Assembly: GCA_026770575.1 (NCBI GenBank)
Contig: MU657216.1
Span: 171,237 to 228,853 of the forward strand
Reading direction: 5' to 3'
DNA length: 57,617 nucleotides
Origin: Pelagophyceae sp. CCMP2097
Taxonomy: Eukaryota; Sar; Pelagophyceae
Under the pieces are notes generated by a model. It was given only the letters and a program-made list of their open reading frames with translations. It was not told the origin of the DNA and made no database searches. The position numbers and the translations under genes are program-made. Shown piece after piece: positions 31,793-42,100 of the stretch (positions within the stretch are counted from its first letter, which is position 1; the number at the start of each line of letters is the position of its first letter).

Positions 31793-31945
31793 GCGTGTCG
31801 TGGACGAGCGGAGCAGGGTGGGGCAGAGTATGGCGTCGACGAGCAGTGATAAGGAGTCCTTCTCAGGTTTCCGCAGGAAAAAGACACCGAATATATACCT
31901 GGCGGAGGGAGCGTGTCCAACGAGGACTCGGACGCGGTCCTATGG
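31793..31945 (+). repeat. dispersed repeat, copy B
   Basis: This is the partner of the repeat at 290-425. It has the same block order (cgcgtgtcgtggacgagc; gacgagcagtgataag; aagacaccgaatata; acctggcggaggga; acgaggactcggacgcgg) and a small internal expansion around 31813-31840. Same orientation as copy A. Confidence 0.6.
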
Positions 31946-32254
31946 TATAGAAGGATTTTAAGCCACTCTCACGGCTCCTTATCACTGCACGGCCGGCGTT
32001 CACTCTCAAAGAACACCGAAAGTTCCGAGTCCGTTTCGGAAGGAGGGGGCTTGTTGTGCGCCAAACTTACGGTTCTTGTGAGAGCTCGCTAAAGCTTCGA
32101 ATAGGTTCACATCAAATCTTCGCGCTGGGAAATTTCCCAACGTTGCACGTCGCGTCAGGTTTGTGTGACGCAGCTTGTTCCTACTCGTTTCGAAAACTCA
32201 CGCACTCCACTCGATTCCGACTCGCACTCTTCGAACACTCGCCCCCTTTACACC
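31946..32254. promoter_or_regulatory. upstream region of the light-harvesting gene
   Basis: About 310 bp of lower GC than the neighbouring coding DNA. It probably holds the promoter and 5' UTR of the antenna gene. No specific light-responsive element was recognised. Confidence 0.35.
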
Positions 32255-33123
32255 ATGTGCAACCTCCTCCTCCTCTCCGTCCTCGCGCCGGCGGCGCTCG
32301 CGATGGCGCCCAAGCAGCCGCAGCTTACGCCGATGCAGCAGATGAAGGCCGCCGAATTCGCTTACGGTGCGAACTCTGCTCCTCAATGCGGGCGGGCGCG
32401 GGCCCTCGAGAGGACGCGGCGCCAGCGCCCGTCTGAGAGGCGCTCGCGCGAGCTGCGTCGCGCCGCCGCGAGCGCCTCTTCGTCGCGTTTCGTCGCGCGC
32501 GCCCGGCGTCCGTCGCCGCCGCTCGAGCGCCTTCTCTAGGCCTGCCCGGCAACGCCATCCCCGGCGCGCCCGGCTCGCGCTTCGACTTTGACCCGTTGCG
32601 CTTCTCCGAGCGCGGCACGCAATCGGAGGTGGTCAAGTACCGCGAGGCGGAGCTAAAACACGGCCGTGTGGCAATGATCGCGGCGACCGGCATGTTGGTC
32701 TCCGAAGTCTGGCACCCGCTCCTCCTCGAAGTCGTCAACGTCCCCGCCATCTACGCCTTCCAGCTGACGCTGCAGAAGGAATTCTTCTTCGTCCCGCTCC
32801 TCGCCGGCATCGCCGCGGTCGAGAGCCTCTCCATCTTCGGCTACCAAGGCAAGCCCGCGGGCTGGTCCACCGACCTCAAGTTCAAGATGAACGAAGACTA
32901 CAAGGCCGGCTCCTACGGCGAGGTCGGCCCCTGGACGGCGGCCAACCTCTCGGCCGAGGACTATGCGGAAAAGGAGGTGCAGGAGCTGAACAACGGCCGC
33001 CTTGCGATGCTCGCCGTCGCCGGCATCGTGGCGCAGGAGCTCGTGACGCAGCAGCCGGTCATGCTCGAAGTCGTCGAGATCGTTTCCAAGCAGCTCCCGG
33101 GCTTCGCGGGCCTCTTCCAGTAA
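32255..33123 (+). CDS. light-harvesting chlorophyll a/c-binding protein (FCP/LHC family)
   Basis: This is a thylakoid antenna protein that binds chlorophyll and fucoxanthin-type carotenoids and feeds the photosystems. The N-terminus (MCNLLLLSVLAPAALAMAP) looks like the signal part of a bipartite plastid presequence. An intron at 32367-32539 joins AAEFAYG to LPGNAIPGAPGS. Helix 1 carries the chlorophyll-binding motif KYREAELKHGRVAMIAATGM, helix 2 is near EFFFVPLLAGIAAVESLSIF, and helix 3 repeats the motif as VQELNNGRLAMLAVAGIVAQ. The signature FDPLRFSERG precedes helix 1. About 230 residues, normal for the family. The subgroup (Lhcf, Lhcr or Lhcx) cannot be decided by eye. Confidence 0.93.
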
Positions 33124-33490
33124 AAGGCCAACCCCCGCCGCGCGGCAACCCCGTCGGCACTTGTCCGCAGATGTCTGCTGTAACTAATCACTCTGTGCCT
33201 TTCCTCGCTCCCTCTTCTTCTATTGCTGCAGCGCGGACGGGGCGAAGCGGTGATCTACTACGCTTTCGTGCGACTTACCTAAATTCACAGCAGCGCTCGG
33301 GGACGCACGGGAGCAGCCGGGCGCTCCAGAGCGCAGTCGAGTGGATGGGACGACAAGCCGGGGTGGACACCCTTCTTGAACGCCGCCCGCGACCGTCGAT
33401 GCTAAGAAGGCCCTTGGAAAATACCAGGAAGTACGGAATTGTTCTGGAAACGATCCAACTAGTCGCTGGCTGGCTGGCACCAAGGCGACC
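33124..33490. other. intergenic, 3' of the light-harvesting gene
   Basis: No gene was recognised. The end of the stretch and the start of the next exon contain gctggctggc microrepeats (33468-33480, 33522-33540) and a cggcgcagac motif that occurs twice. Confidence 0.4.
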
Positions 33491-35125
33491 ATGCCCGCTA
33501 CGGCGCAGACAGAGCGCGCCGAGAGCTGGCTGGCTGGCTTGGCGGCCGAGTCGACCAAGCTATCGACGGCGCAGACGGCGCGCGCCGGGAGCCACCATAT
33601 GTTTTCACTCGAAGAGGTAAGTCGACTCCTCCAAGTCCGGGACTGGACATCCTGTGATTCTTATTACATTACATTACACTCGCGCGCGGCACCCCTTGCT
33701 TGCTTACGATCCACCCTGGCATCCCTTGCCCGGATCTCTGCGGCTCCTTGTCTGGCTCTGACGTCCTGCTCGTCCATCCAATACGCGCGTCGTGTAAATC
33801 ATACCCCCTCCTCGTAGACTTCGGCTTTCGCCTCTGTCCTCAACGCATACCTTGGTGAGGCAAGCCACACAGAGCGGCGGGGGGCACACCGCGGGCTCTG
33901 TGGGCTCTCCTTTGCTGCGCGTCTCACACGGGTCCATTGCCTCTGCGGCGGCGCGGGACGCCGCCCCTCGTCAGGGGACGACGAAACGCTGACGGCGCGG
34001 CTGCCGCTCGACACGCAGACGACGGCGCTCTTCGAGGCCTGCGCCGACGGCGTGCTGCTCTGCAAGCTCATCGCGCTCGTCGACGGCGACTCGGTCGACG
34101 TGCTCGCCATCCACACGACCCAACTCTCCAAGCGCGTCCCCTGCGCAAAGGACCTGCGCGTCAAAGGGGTCCTGCAAACGACGCCCGCCGTCGTAGGTAC
34201 AAGAAGATTGAGAACAACAACCTGGCCATCAACGCCGCCGCGGTGCGTATCACCGCCGCCCGACGGCGCGCCTGGTGCCGGACGGTGGCGCCGTCGCCTC
34301 TGGGGGCGCCTCTGACGGGGCCTGGCGCGCGTTCGCATCTTCCGCCCACCTTTCCCGATCCCTAGGACATTGGCTGCCACGTTACGAACATCGGCGCGAT
34401 TGACCTCTTCAAAGCGACGCCGCACCTCATCCTCGGCCTGCTCTGGCAGATTATCCGGCTGCTCCTCCTGAAAAAGGTGATGCTCAACTTCCAAGACCAC
34501 CCGGAGCTCGCGCGAAGCGGCGCAACGAATTTCGAAAACGCACAACCAAAAAGGGGTCCGGTGCCGATGGATCCTGTTCGTCGAATCTACCCCTATTCGT
34601 CTCTATTGATGCGCGCAGCAGGTGCGCCTCCTCGAGGGCGACGAGTTGCTGTCCGAGCTGCTCGAGCTCGAGCCGGAGAGGATTTTAGTGCGTTGGGTCA
34701 ACTTCCACATGACGAATGCGGGCTCCTTGAGGCGCATCCGCAAGCTCGGCAAGGAGCTCAGCGACTCGGAGGTCTATTCGACGCTGATGATGCAGCTTTA
34801 TGGCGCGCGCCTAACAGCCGTCGACTTTGAAGCGGCGCCCGAACAGCGCGCTTCGACGGTGCTATACAACGCGCGCTATGTCGGCGTCAATCCGCACATC
34901 ACGCCTTTGGATATCGTCTCGGGCAACGCCAAGCTGAACCTCGCTTTCGTCGCAGAGCTCTTCAACGTACACGCCCCCCGCGTACGGCCGGTGGAGGCAC
35001 CCATTTCCGTCGAGGCGTACTACCTGGCCGAGCTCCAGAATAGGGCGGCGCGCTACTTCGACAAGTCGTCGTGCTGCACGCCGTCGTGCTGCTCGTGCTG
35101 CGTCGCAGACGGGGCGTCATGGTAA
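33491..35125 (+). CDS. fimbrin/plastin-like actin-binding protein, two CH domains and Cys-rich tail
   Basis: Fimbrins cross-link F-actin through four calponin-homology domains. Here exon 1 (from about 33491) ends SHHMFSLEE at a GTAAGT donor. A 37-bp exon (33818-33854) gives TSAFASVLNAYLG. The next exon gives ARLPLDTQTTALFEACADGV with LLCKLIALVDGDS. A small exon supplies KIENNNLAINAAA. Then come DIGCHVTNIGAIDLFKA, PHLILGLLWQIIRL, and finally ILVRWVNFHMTNAG with DIVSGNAKLNLAFVAELFN. This equals the first actin-binding domain (CH1-CH2) only. The frame ends after a tail with CCTPSCCSCC (35070-35100) at 35123-35125. Either the last two CH domains are lost, or a splice at LFN was missed. The intron before KIENNN is uncertain. 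Confidence 0.8.
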
Positions 35126-35345
35126 ACGTCCCTATCGCTCTGCTCCCTGCGCTTCGCCTTGCCCTCCGCGGCGCCGACTGTTTGATCGACTCGGATTAAA
35201 GTAAATATCGCCAAACGTCGTTCAAGACGAAAATTATAAATTCCGGAAAATCCTTTTCAAAAAATACAAACGCGGTTGGAAAGATGTTTGAACAGATGTT
35301 TGAAGTAAAGGTAGGTAAACTTTGGTGTTGCGTATCCTTGACGTG

Positions 35346-35813
35346 ATGGCTTCCTTCAACCGTGTTCTTCCGGAATCCATCGCCCTCGGTGAAGGTTTTG
35401 GCAAGCGCCCCCGCGACCACCCCGCCCGCCCCAAGATGGTGGCCTCTGCGCTCTCCAAGGCCTGGCTTAGCAAGACCATTCGGCCCTTCTCTTCGCGGCG
35501 CAATTTGAGCTCCGACGCGCTTAGCCTGCTCGCCGACGCAAAGGCCGCCGGCGACGCGCGCATCGCACAACTCTTTTCCAGCGCGCGAGACGCCGGCGAC
35601 GCGCTGACGTCTCGGCCGCTCGAGAGGCCCTTTGACAACCTCGACAAATCGGCGCGCGGCCTCGACAACTCGTCCCGCGGCTCCGACTGCGGCATGGACC
35701 TCTCGCAGCACTCCAACGCGCCCGCCTCGCCGGCCAAGCGCCGGGGGCCGCGAAACGCCGGTCGAAACAAAGCCTTCCGGGGTTTCGAGGCCTTTGACCG
35801 CGACGGCCGATGA
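35346..35813 (+). CDS. Ser/Arg-rich small protein, unknown
   Basis: The start MASFNRVLPESIALGEGFGK is followed by a basic, Ser-rich sequence (SKTIRPFSSRRNLSSDALSL, ARDAGDALTSRPLERPFDNL) and a tail around SPAKRRGPRNAGRNKAFRG. About 155 residues, single exon. No domain is recognised. An AT-rich stretch at 35195-35345 just upstream would suit a promoter. The Ser/Arg composition suggests a phosphorylated, disordered protein. Confidence 0.45.
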   Translation: MASFNRVLPESIALGEGFGKRPRDHPARPKMVASALSKAWLSKTIRPFSSRRNLSSDALSLLADAKAAGDARIAQLFSSARDAGDALTSRPLERPFDNLDKSARGLDNSSRGSDCGMDLSQHSNAPASPAKRRGPRNAGRNKAFRGFEAFDRDGR

Positions 35814-35937
35814 CGACGCACATAAGTCACTCTGATGCACTCCCGACGACGGCCCAATGAGGGCCTCTTTCCCAAAAGGCGGACGACGCGTCCGGGGCTC
35901 CGGGGCGCTTCGAGAGACAATTGTGAGAGATTCACGG

Positions 35938-36924
35938 TTACGTTTTAAGAGTGTAGTAGCGTTCCATCGAGGAGACGTAGCTTTTCCCGAGCGTGTCGCC
36001 GTTCTGCTCGAGCCATGTGAAGAGCGACTTGCGCGGGGCGATTCTGGCGTCGGTCGGGTTCTCCGCGACAGTGAGGCCCGAGGCTAAAAAGTCTAGCTCG
36101 TCGTCGTCCAGCAGCACGTCGCCGGTGAACCAATTGAGCGGCCGAGTGAGCTGCGTGATGGCATTTGTGCTGAGCAGCGGCCCGGCGGGCGCCACCAAGG
36201 CGTACGATTTCGTCACGTCTCGGATCTTAGAGAAGAGTTCCAACGCGGTCGGCGTGTCGGGCCCGCAGGCGTCGACGTCCTGGGCATTCTCCTTTGAAGC
36301 GCCGAGGTCGAGCATGAGGTCGGCGAGGTCGCGGACATGGACGGGCTGGAATTTATGAGAACCGTCGCCGTACACTAAAAACAGCGGCGCGCGCCGGATC
36401 AGCCAGGCGGCGTTGTTCAGCAAAATGGACTCCTCGGGCGTCTCGCCGAAGATGCCGCAGGGCCGCGCGATGCCGTAGTCGACTCCCGAGTCGGCTAGAA
36501 ACTCCTCGGCGCGCCTCTTACCATCCAAGTAAGCGAAGCGTCCCTTCGGGGCGTTTGCCACTTGTGTGTGCGAGGTAAACACGATCTTGCGCACGCCGGC
36601 GAGCTTTGCGGCGCGGAAGAGCCGGCCGCAGTTTTCGGCCGCGACGGTGTGCACGTCCACACCTTCTTTTATGAACCGAACCCAATACGTCGAATACAAA
36701 ACATCGCACCCTTCCAAAGACTTGGCCAAACTATTCTCGTCGCCGTAGTCCGGCGTCTTGCGGTCCGACGAGATTGTCGAAATCTGCGACGGCGTCAGAG
36801 GAGACGCGGCGATTGGGACACTCCGACGGGAAAGGCTGACCACTTTGCCCCCACCATTCAGCACCGTCGAGGCGATGTACCGGCCCGTGTACGACAGCGC
36901 GCCCGTGATGGCCACGGTCGACAT
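35938..36924 (-). CDS. NAD(P)-binding atypical SDR (sugar epimerase-like)
   Basis: The start at 36922-36924 gives STVAITGALSYTGRYIAST, a TGxxGxxG-like dinucleotide-binding loop (here TGALSYTG). Further family-like segments are NSLAKSLEGCDVLYSTYWVR, KLAGVRKIVFTSHTQVANAP, YLDGKRRAEEFLADSGVDYG, RPCGIFGETPEESILLNNAA and FQPVHVRDLADLMLDLG. The active-site Tyr/Lys pair may be YLDGK. The C-terminus is SSMERYYTLKT. About 328 residues, single exon. These resemble the YbjT/NmrA-like and complex I NDUFA9-like SDRs. A metabolic reaction cannot be assigned. Confidence 0.75.
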   Translation of the reverse strand: MSTVAITGALSYTGRYIASTVLNGGGKVVSLSRRSVPIAASPLTPSQISTISSDRKTPDYGDENSLAKSLEGCDVLYSTYWVRFIKEGVDVHTVAAENCGRLFRAAKLAGVRKIVFTSHTQVANAPKGRFAYLDGKRRAEEFLADSGVDYGIARPCGIFGETPEESILLNNAAWLIRRAPLFLVYGDGSHKFQPVHVRDLADLMLDLGASKENAQDVDACGPDTPTALELFSKIRDVTKSYALVAPAGPLLSTNAITQLTRPLNWFTGDVLLDDDELDFLASGLTVAENPTDARIAPRKSLFTWLEQNGDTLGKSYVSSMERYYTLKT

Positions 36925-37072
36925 GCCGCCGTCGAGGGCACCGAGTTGGAACAACCCTGCGTCAGGGAAAGCGTCGCTGAAAAGGCATTTTCTTAAAGGC
37001 ACTTGGGCTTCTTGCTCCCTCAAAACGGGCTGCGGCGCGCCTCTTCGCCGCGTGCGGCGCGCCCGGCCGCCG

Positions 37073-37895
37073 CTACGACGCGCCGCACCCCGGCCGCGCG
37101 CACGAGTGGTCCTCCGGGCCGCCGCTGCAGACGCTCTCGCCGCAGCTCTCCGCGAGGTCCCTCGTCTCCCCGCCCACCTCCGTGCGGTCCTTTTGAAGCT
37201 ACCGCCGTGCTGTCTATTTGAAGCCATCGTGCTGTGTGCATACCGCAGATGTATATACCTTTTGAAGCCATTGTGCTGTGTGCATACCGCAGATGTATAT
37301 ACTCTAAGTCGTCTTTCCATAATCCGCCGGCACGGGGCTCGGCGCCGCCAGGCAGCCTGCGAAGCACCGGCCGAGGGCCCGGAGGATATACGGCGCCTCG
37401 CGCGCCGCGTCCGCCGGGCCCGCGTCGTCGTGGAGGCGGTCGCCATCGTCCCAGACCTACGCCGGGGATCCGTGCGCCGTCGAAGCGCCGCGGCGGCACT
37501 TGGGACGGGCGTGGCGCGGAGCCCGCGACGGACCCGCGCGAGGAGGCCGGCGGTCTCGGCGTCGTGTGCGACTAGGCCGGAACGGTTGTAGGGCGCCCAC
37601 TTGTTGTATTCGACTGCCGCCGGCTCAAGGTACGCCGTCGAGAGCTCGGCGAAGAACCTACCGCGACGCGTCGTCGACGCGCGCCGCAGCGGCGGCGCGG
37701 GAGCGGGCGCCGGCGCGCGCTCCGCGGCGTTCGTGCACGCGTAGTGGCGCCTCTTGACGCGGTAGGCGCCGCCCGCGCTGCACGTGAGGCAGCGCCGGAG
37801 CTCGGCCTCTCTCTGGCAACGATGAAGAGCTTGCCACGTACGCGCACGCCGCCCTCGGAGAGGCTCACACACACTGGGACATTAAATAAACACAA
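37073..37895 (-). CDS. unknown multi-exon protein
   Basis: This was assembled on the minus strand from segments of natural composition. The first reads EAELRRCLTCSAGGAYRVKR, RHYACTNAAE, GRFFAELSTAYLEPAAVEYN and KWAPYNRSGLVAHDAETAGL. The next reads VWDDGDRLHDDAGPADAARE with APYILRALGRCFAGCLA. The last reads DRTEVGGETRDLAESCGESV and CSGGPEDHSCARPGCGAS, stopping at 37073-37075. The 44-bp tandem repeat lies in the gap between the last two segments and is probably intron. The start, near 37895 (MCLFNVPVCVSLSEGGVRVR) or further in, is unsettled. Paired Cys occur at both ends. No known family. Confidence 0.4.
37217..37304. repeat. 44-bp tandem repeat, two copies
   Basis: Units 37217-37260 and 37261-37304 (tttgaagcca(t/c)(c/t)gtgctg... 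ending gatgtatatac) differ at only a few positions. A partial third unit precedes them (tttgaagc near 37193). The AT-rich units contrast with their GC-rich surroundings. Confidence 0.85.
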
Positions 37896-37902
37896 GAGGG
37901 GC

Positions 37903-40900
37903 CTAGTGCCTCGCCGCCAGCGCGGCCTCGTCTCGGACTTGCGCCCAGCGCACGTCGCAGGGGAGCGAGTCCTCTACGGCGCGTGCGGACAGCGTCGCAT
38001 TGGGTGTGCGCGGCCGCCCCTGAGCGAGGAGCGCGTGGAGGGCATCGTCGTCGGGCTCCAACGTCCTTTCCGCGGCGTCCGCCGCCGCCGCCAAAGCCTC
38101 GAGGCGCGCCAGCCGCGAAGCGTTGCGCTTCATCACGCGCAGCAGTTCGAACGACTGCTCCAGCGTGTCGGGAACCGATTCGCCGGGCCGCGGCGACGGC
38201 CGCGGCGACGGCGCGCGCGGCGACAACACCAAAGGCTGCGTGGCGCGCTGCGCGGGCGCGCCGGGCCGCGGCGTCGCGGCGACGGACCGGCCGTCGGAGT
38301 AGACGAAGCGCGAGTCGGCCCGTAAAGATTCGCTCTTGAGCGAGGCCATGCCCGCATCCGCCAAAGACGACCCCCGCGCGGAGCGCATCGCGTCCGTCGA
38401 CGCCGGCCGCCGCGCCGTCGACGACGCCGTCGCGAGCGCCGTCTCGAGCGCCGCCGCCGCATTCGGGAGAAAGTCGAGGGCTGCCGGTTTGGGCGCCGAC
38501 TTTGGGCCTTCCAAACCGTCAGGTCGGCCGACGACCCACGCCCTCATTGACTCCGACATTTTGTCCGGTAGCTTTTGCGCCGGCGGATCGGCCGGCTCGT
38601 CGGCGGATAAGTGCGGCGCGTAGTACTTTTCAAGGATGTGCAGCCTCGGCTCCTCGCGCGGCGTCGGCACGCGCGGCGTCGCAACGCGCGGCGTCGGTAC
38701 ACGCGGCGTCGCAACGCGCGGCGTCGGAACGCGCGGCGTCGACGTGCGAGAAGAGGCGGCGACGCGCGGCGTCTCGGCGCGCGGCGCGTCTTCGACGACG
38801 GGCAGCCGGCGCGACGGCGGCGGCGGCGGCGTCGGCGCGACCGACGACGCGGCCGACATCGGCGGCGGGCGTTGCGTCGACGGCGGCGTCCGCGGCGGCG
38901 TCGGTGGCGTCGCGCGCGGCCGCTGCGTACGCTGCAGCTTCTCCGTGTGCGCCAGCGGGCCGTTGTCTTCTTTGAGGAAGCCCTTTGGGCCGGCCGGGCG
39001 CTGTTCGTTCTGAAAGTTTTGGGCCATCTCCTGCTGCTCGCGCCGTACGCGGTCGTCGTCCAGCGCCTCCTGCCGCTTTTCAGCGGCCGCCGCGTCCTCC
39101 TTGCGGCGGCGGCGGTCCTCGATTTCCGCGGCGATTTTTACCTAGGAAGACGTACGTTTCGAACGTACGGTCTTGCGCCGACGCAGACGCGCCTGGTCCT
39201 CGTCGTCCTGCAGTTTCTTGCGCTTGTCTTTTTCGAACTTGGCCTCGATGTCGGCCCTTTCTCGAGCGAGGCGCGCCTCCTCGTCGTCGTCGCGCGCCTT
39301 TGCTGCGGCGTCGTCCTTCGCTTTTCGAATTTTGCTGTCCGCAACGTCCCTCTCGAGCTGCGCCTTGTAATTTAAAGCGGCGCGCTTCTTCGAGTCCGTC
39401 TCCGCCTCGGCGCCGTGCAGCATCCGATCGACCATGGCGCCCCCGGTGTCGCCGTCGTCCTCAGTCGACCGCCGCCGCGCGCCGCCGATTTGCGCCGCCG
39501 GTGCGGCGGCAAAGTTGCCCGGCTGGAACTTGTCGCGCAGGTCTATTCGGACGAGTTGGCCCGTGGGGCCGACAGTAAACCCTAAAGGCGTGGCGCCGGG
39601 CGCCTCGCTGCCTTCGCTGCGCCGGCGGCGGCCGCCGGGCTGCTGCGCCGCGATTTGGGCCCGCAACTGCGCCGCGTGCTCAATCTCCTTGGCCTTGTGC
39701 GCCGCTTTCTGGTCGCGGTCGTCGTAGACCATGGCCGCCGCGCCGTTGTTGCGCCGCGGCGGACCGCCGCCGTCGTCCTGGTACGCGCCGTCCTGGTAGG
39801 CGCGGTCCTCGTCCTCGAACGCGCGCCGAGGGTCGTACGGCTGGCCGCGCGGGTCGTACGGCTGGTCGCGTTGGTCGTACGCCGCCTGGCCGCGTTGGTC
39901 GTACCGCTCCGGCGCCGGCCCACCGCCGCCGCCGCCAAACACGTCGTGCCCGCCGCCCTGCCGCCTTCGCTCGTCGCCGCCCTGCGCCGCGTGCTGCTGC
40001 TGCTGCTGCTGCTGCCGTTGGCGGTCGTCGCCGCCGCCGCCGAAGATAGGCGAGGCGTCTCGCTGCCGGCCGTCCATCTGCTGCGCGCCGTATTCCGGCC
40101 GCTGCGGCTGCCGCCCGCGGTCATAGACAGGGGAAGGGTCGCGACGGTCGCCGCCCTGCCGTCGCCGCTGGTCGCCTTGCATCTGTTCCCGGAGCTGCGC
40201 AGCGTACTCGACCTTCTGGTTCTGCCGTCCGCGGTCAGCCTCGCTGACTCCGGAGAGCGGCGACGCGTGCTGCTGGTCCGCCGGGTCGCCGCCTTGCCGC
40301 CGCCGCCGGTCGCCGGCCATTTGTTGCTTTAATGCTTCCGCGTACTCGGCTTTCTGGTTCTGCCGGCGGTCCTCATTCCCACCGCCGAAGACGGGCGAAG
40401 AATCGCGCGGCCGGTACTCGCCCTGCCTTCGGCGTTGGTCGCCCTGCATCTGCTCACGCAGCTGGGCTGCGTATTCCTGTTGCTTCTGCTGCCGGCCGCG
40501 ATCGTCGTTGCCACCGCCGAAAAGCGGCGACGGGTCGCGCTGTTGGTCCGCCGGATCGCCGCCCCTTCGCCGCTGCTGGTCGCCGGCCATTTGCTGCTTC
40601 AATTGCGCAGCATACTCGGCCTTCTGGTTCTGCCGCCCTCTATCATCGTTCCCGCCGAAGACCGGCGACGGGTCGCGCTGTTGGTCCGCCGGATCGCCGC
40701 CCCTTCGCCGCTGCTGGTCGCCGGCCATTTGCTGCTTCAATTGCGCAGCATACTCGGCCTTCTGGTTCTGCCGCCCTCTATCATCGTTCCCGCCGAAGAC
40801 CGGCGACGGGTCGCGCTGTTGGTCCGCGGGGTCGCCGCCCCTTCGCCGCTGTTGGTCCCCGGCCATCTGCTGCTTCAGTTGCGCCGCGTACTCGGCTTGC

Positions 40901-42100
40901 TTGTTGTGCCGCCCTCGATCGTCGTTGCCACCGCCGAAAACCGGCGACGGGTCGCGCTGTTGGTCCGCCGGATCGCCGCCCCTTCGCCGCTGCTGGTCGC
41001 CGGCCATTTGCTGCTTCAATTGCGCCGCGTATTCGGCTTGCTTGTTTTGTCGGCCGCGATGGTCGTTGCCCCCGCCGAAAACCGGCGACGGGTCGCGCGG
41101 CCGGTCGTCGTTGCCTTGCCTTCGCCTTTGGTCGCCGGCCATCTGTTCTCGGAGCTGCGACGCGTACTCCTGCTTGGACTGGCCCCGGTCGGCTTGGCCG
41201 CCGCCGAAGACGGGCGAGGCATCGCGGGCCCGATCATCACTTTGCGGCGGCGAGCGGCCGCGCGGCGCGTTTCGCGCGCCGTCGGCCGGCGCGACGTCGT
41301 CGCCGCGGCGCTGCTGCACGCGCGCGTCGTCGAGCGCGCGGCGGTCGTCGGTCACCGGCGATTCGACGATGCCTTGCAGGCGGCCCCGGTCGTCGCGCCG
41401 CCCAAAGTCGACAGGCGGCTCCTGTGCCATCTGCGGCGCAGGCTGCTGCTGCGCCAGCGCCCGCTTCTTCGCCTCGTACTCGGCCTTTTGCCTAACCGGG
41501 ATTGGGACGCCATCTCTGGGTTCAGTCTCCTTTTTCGCGTCTCTGGATCCGGCCTCTGCGGGGCCCCGCCCCGTCACAACGGCGACTGACGTTTTAAGTT
41601 CCTGCTTGCGCGCGGCGATGCGGTCGCCGCCGCCGACGTCTGCGGCTCCGGCGAACTTTGCCGCAAAAGCGTCTTCCGCGGACTGCTGCACCCCTAGGCC
41701 CAAGCGTCCTTCAGGAATAGAGCGGGCTCGAGGTTCGGTGGCACCGCAGCTCGGAAGTGCCGGCCCGACGACGAGGGGAGGCGCGAGGGGAGGCACGAGG
41801 GGAGGCATCCAGTCTCAGGATTGCCGTCAATTGCACGTCGCACCAGCGGCCTCGTCCAGTGCATATTGCGACGAGGCCTTGTGCTGCTGCAGCCCGGCCA
41901 GGTAGGCGTCGCGCTGGTCCCCGCGCGCCGCCGCCGTAGACGCGGGCCTGCACAGCAAGGATCCCAAAACGGCCAAGAATCCCGATAGGGGCACGGTTCG
42001 ACGCCCAGGGGCATCGCAGGGCTCACGCGTCGGGCTTGAGCTCGTGGCGCGTGGCGCGCGCGGCGGCGCGCGCCGCCAGCCGCTGCTCGCGCGCGTTCAT
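37903..42100 (-). CDS. large Gln/Asp-rich repeat protein, CSPP1-like
   Basis: From MNAREQRLAARAA (ATG 42098-42100) the gene runs through exons with RDAYLAGLQQHKASSQYAL into a long central array. Some eight units carry EYAAQLKQQMAGDQQRR and RDPSPVFGG. Beyond the array come EIEHAAQLRAQIAAQQPG, a stretch LGFTVGPTGQLVRIDLRDKF, and a highly charged helix (KDDAAAKARDDDEEARLARE). After an intron near 39030-39140 come QNEQRPAGPKGFLKEDN, Pro-rich sequence with TPRV pentapeptides, and a C-terminal helix (ESVPDTLEQSFELLRVMKRN). Helical QL..Q units ending in a C-terminal coil resemble the centrosome/spindle-pole protein CSPP1, but this rests on pattern, not alignment. About 1,350 residues. Confidence 0.6.
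38655..38750. repeat. 15-bp minisatellite coding TPRVP/TPRVA units
   Basis: Six to seven units of 15 bp (gcgcggcgtcg(c/g) variants) in the C-terminal part of the CSPP1-like gene encode alternating TPRVA and TPRVP pentapeptides on the minus strand. Confidence 0.8.
40130..41240. repeat. 138-bp coding tandem repeats
   Basis: Tandem units of 138 or 141 bp (46-47 residues) start near 40546, 40684, 40822 and 40963, with more divergent units on both sides. The units at 40546 and 40684 are almost identical over their length, so the last duplication is recent. Because the period is a multiple of three, long open frames also appear on the opposite strand. Those are shadows. Confidence 0.85.

Noticed and set aside
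40332..41905. Three long plus-strand open frames (about 385-465 residues)
   Set aside because: They cover the 138-bp repeats of the CSPP1-like gene. A repeat period divisible by three keeps all antisense frames open. The minus-strand reading has the EYAAQLKQQM helix pattern and intron-linked ends.
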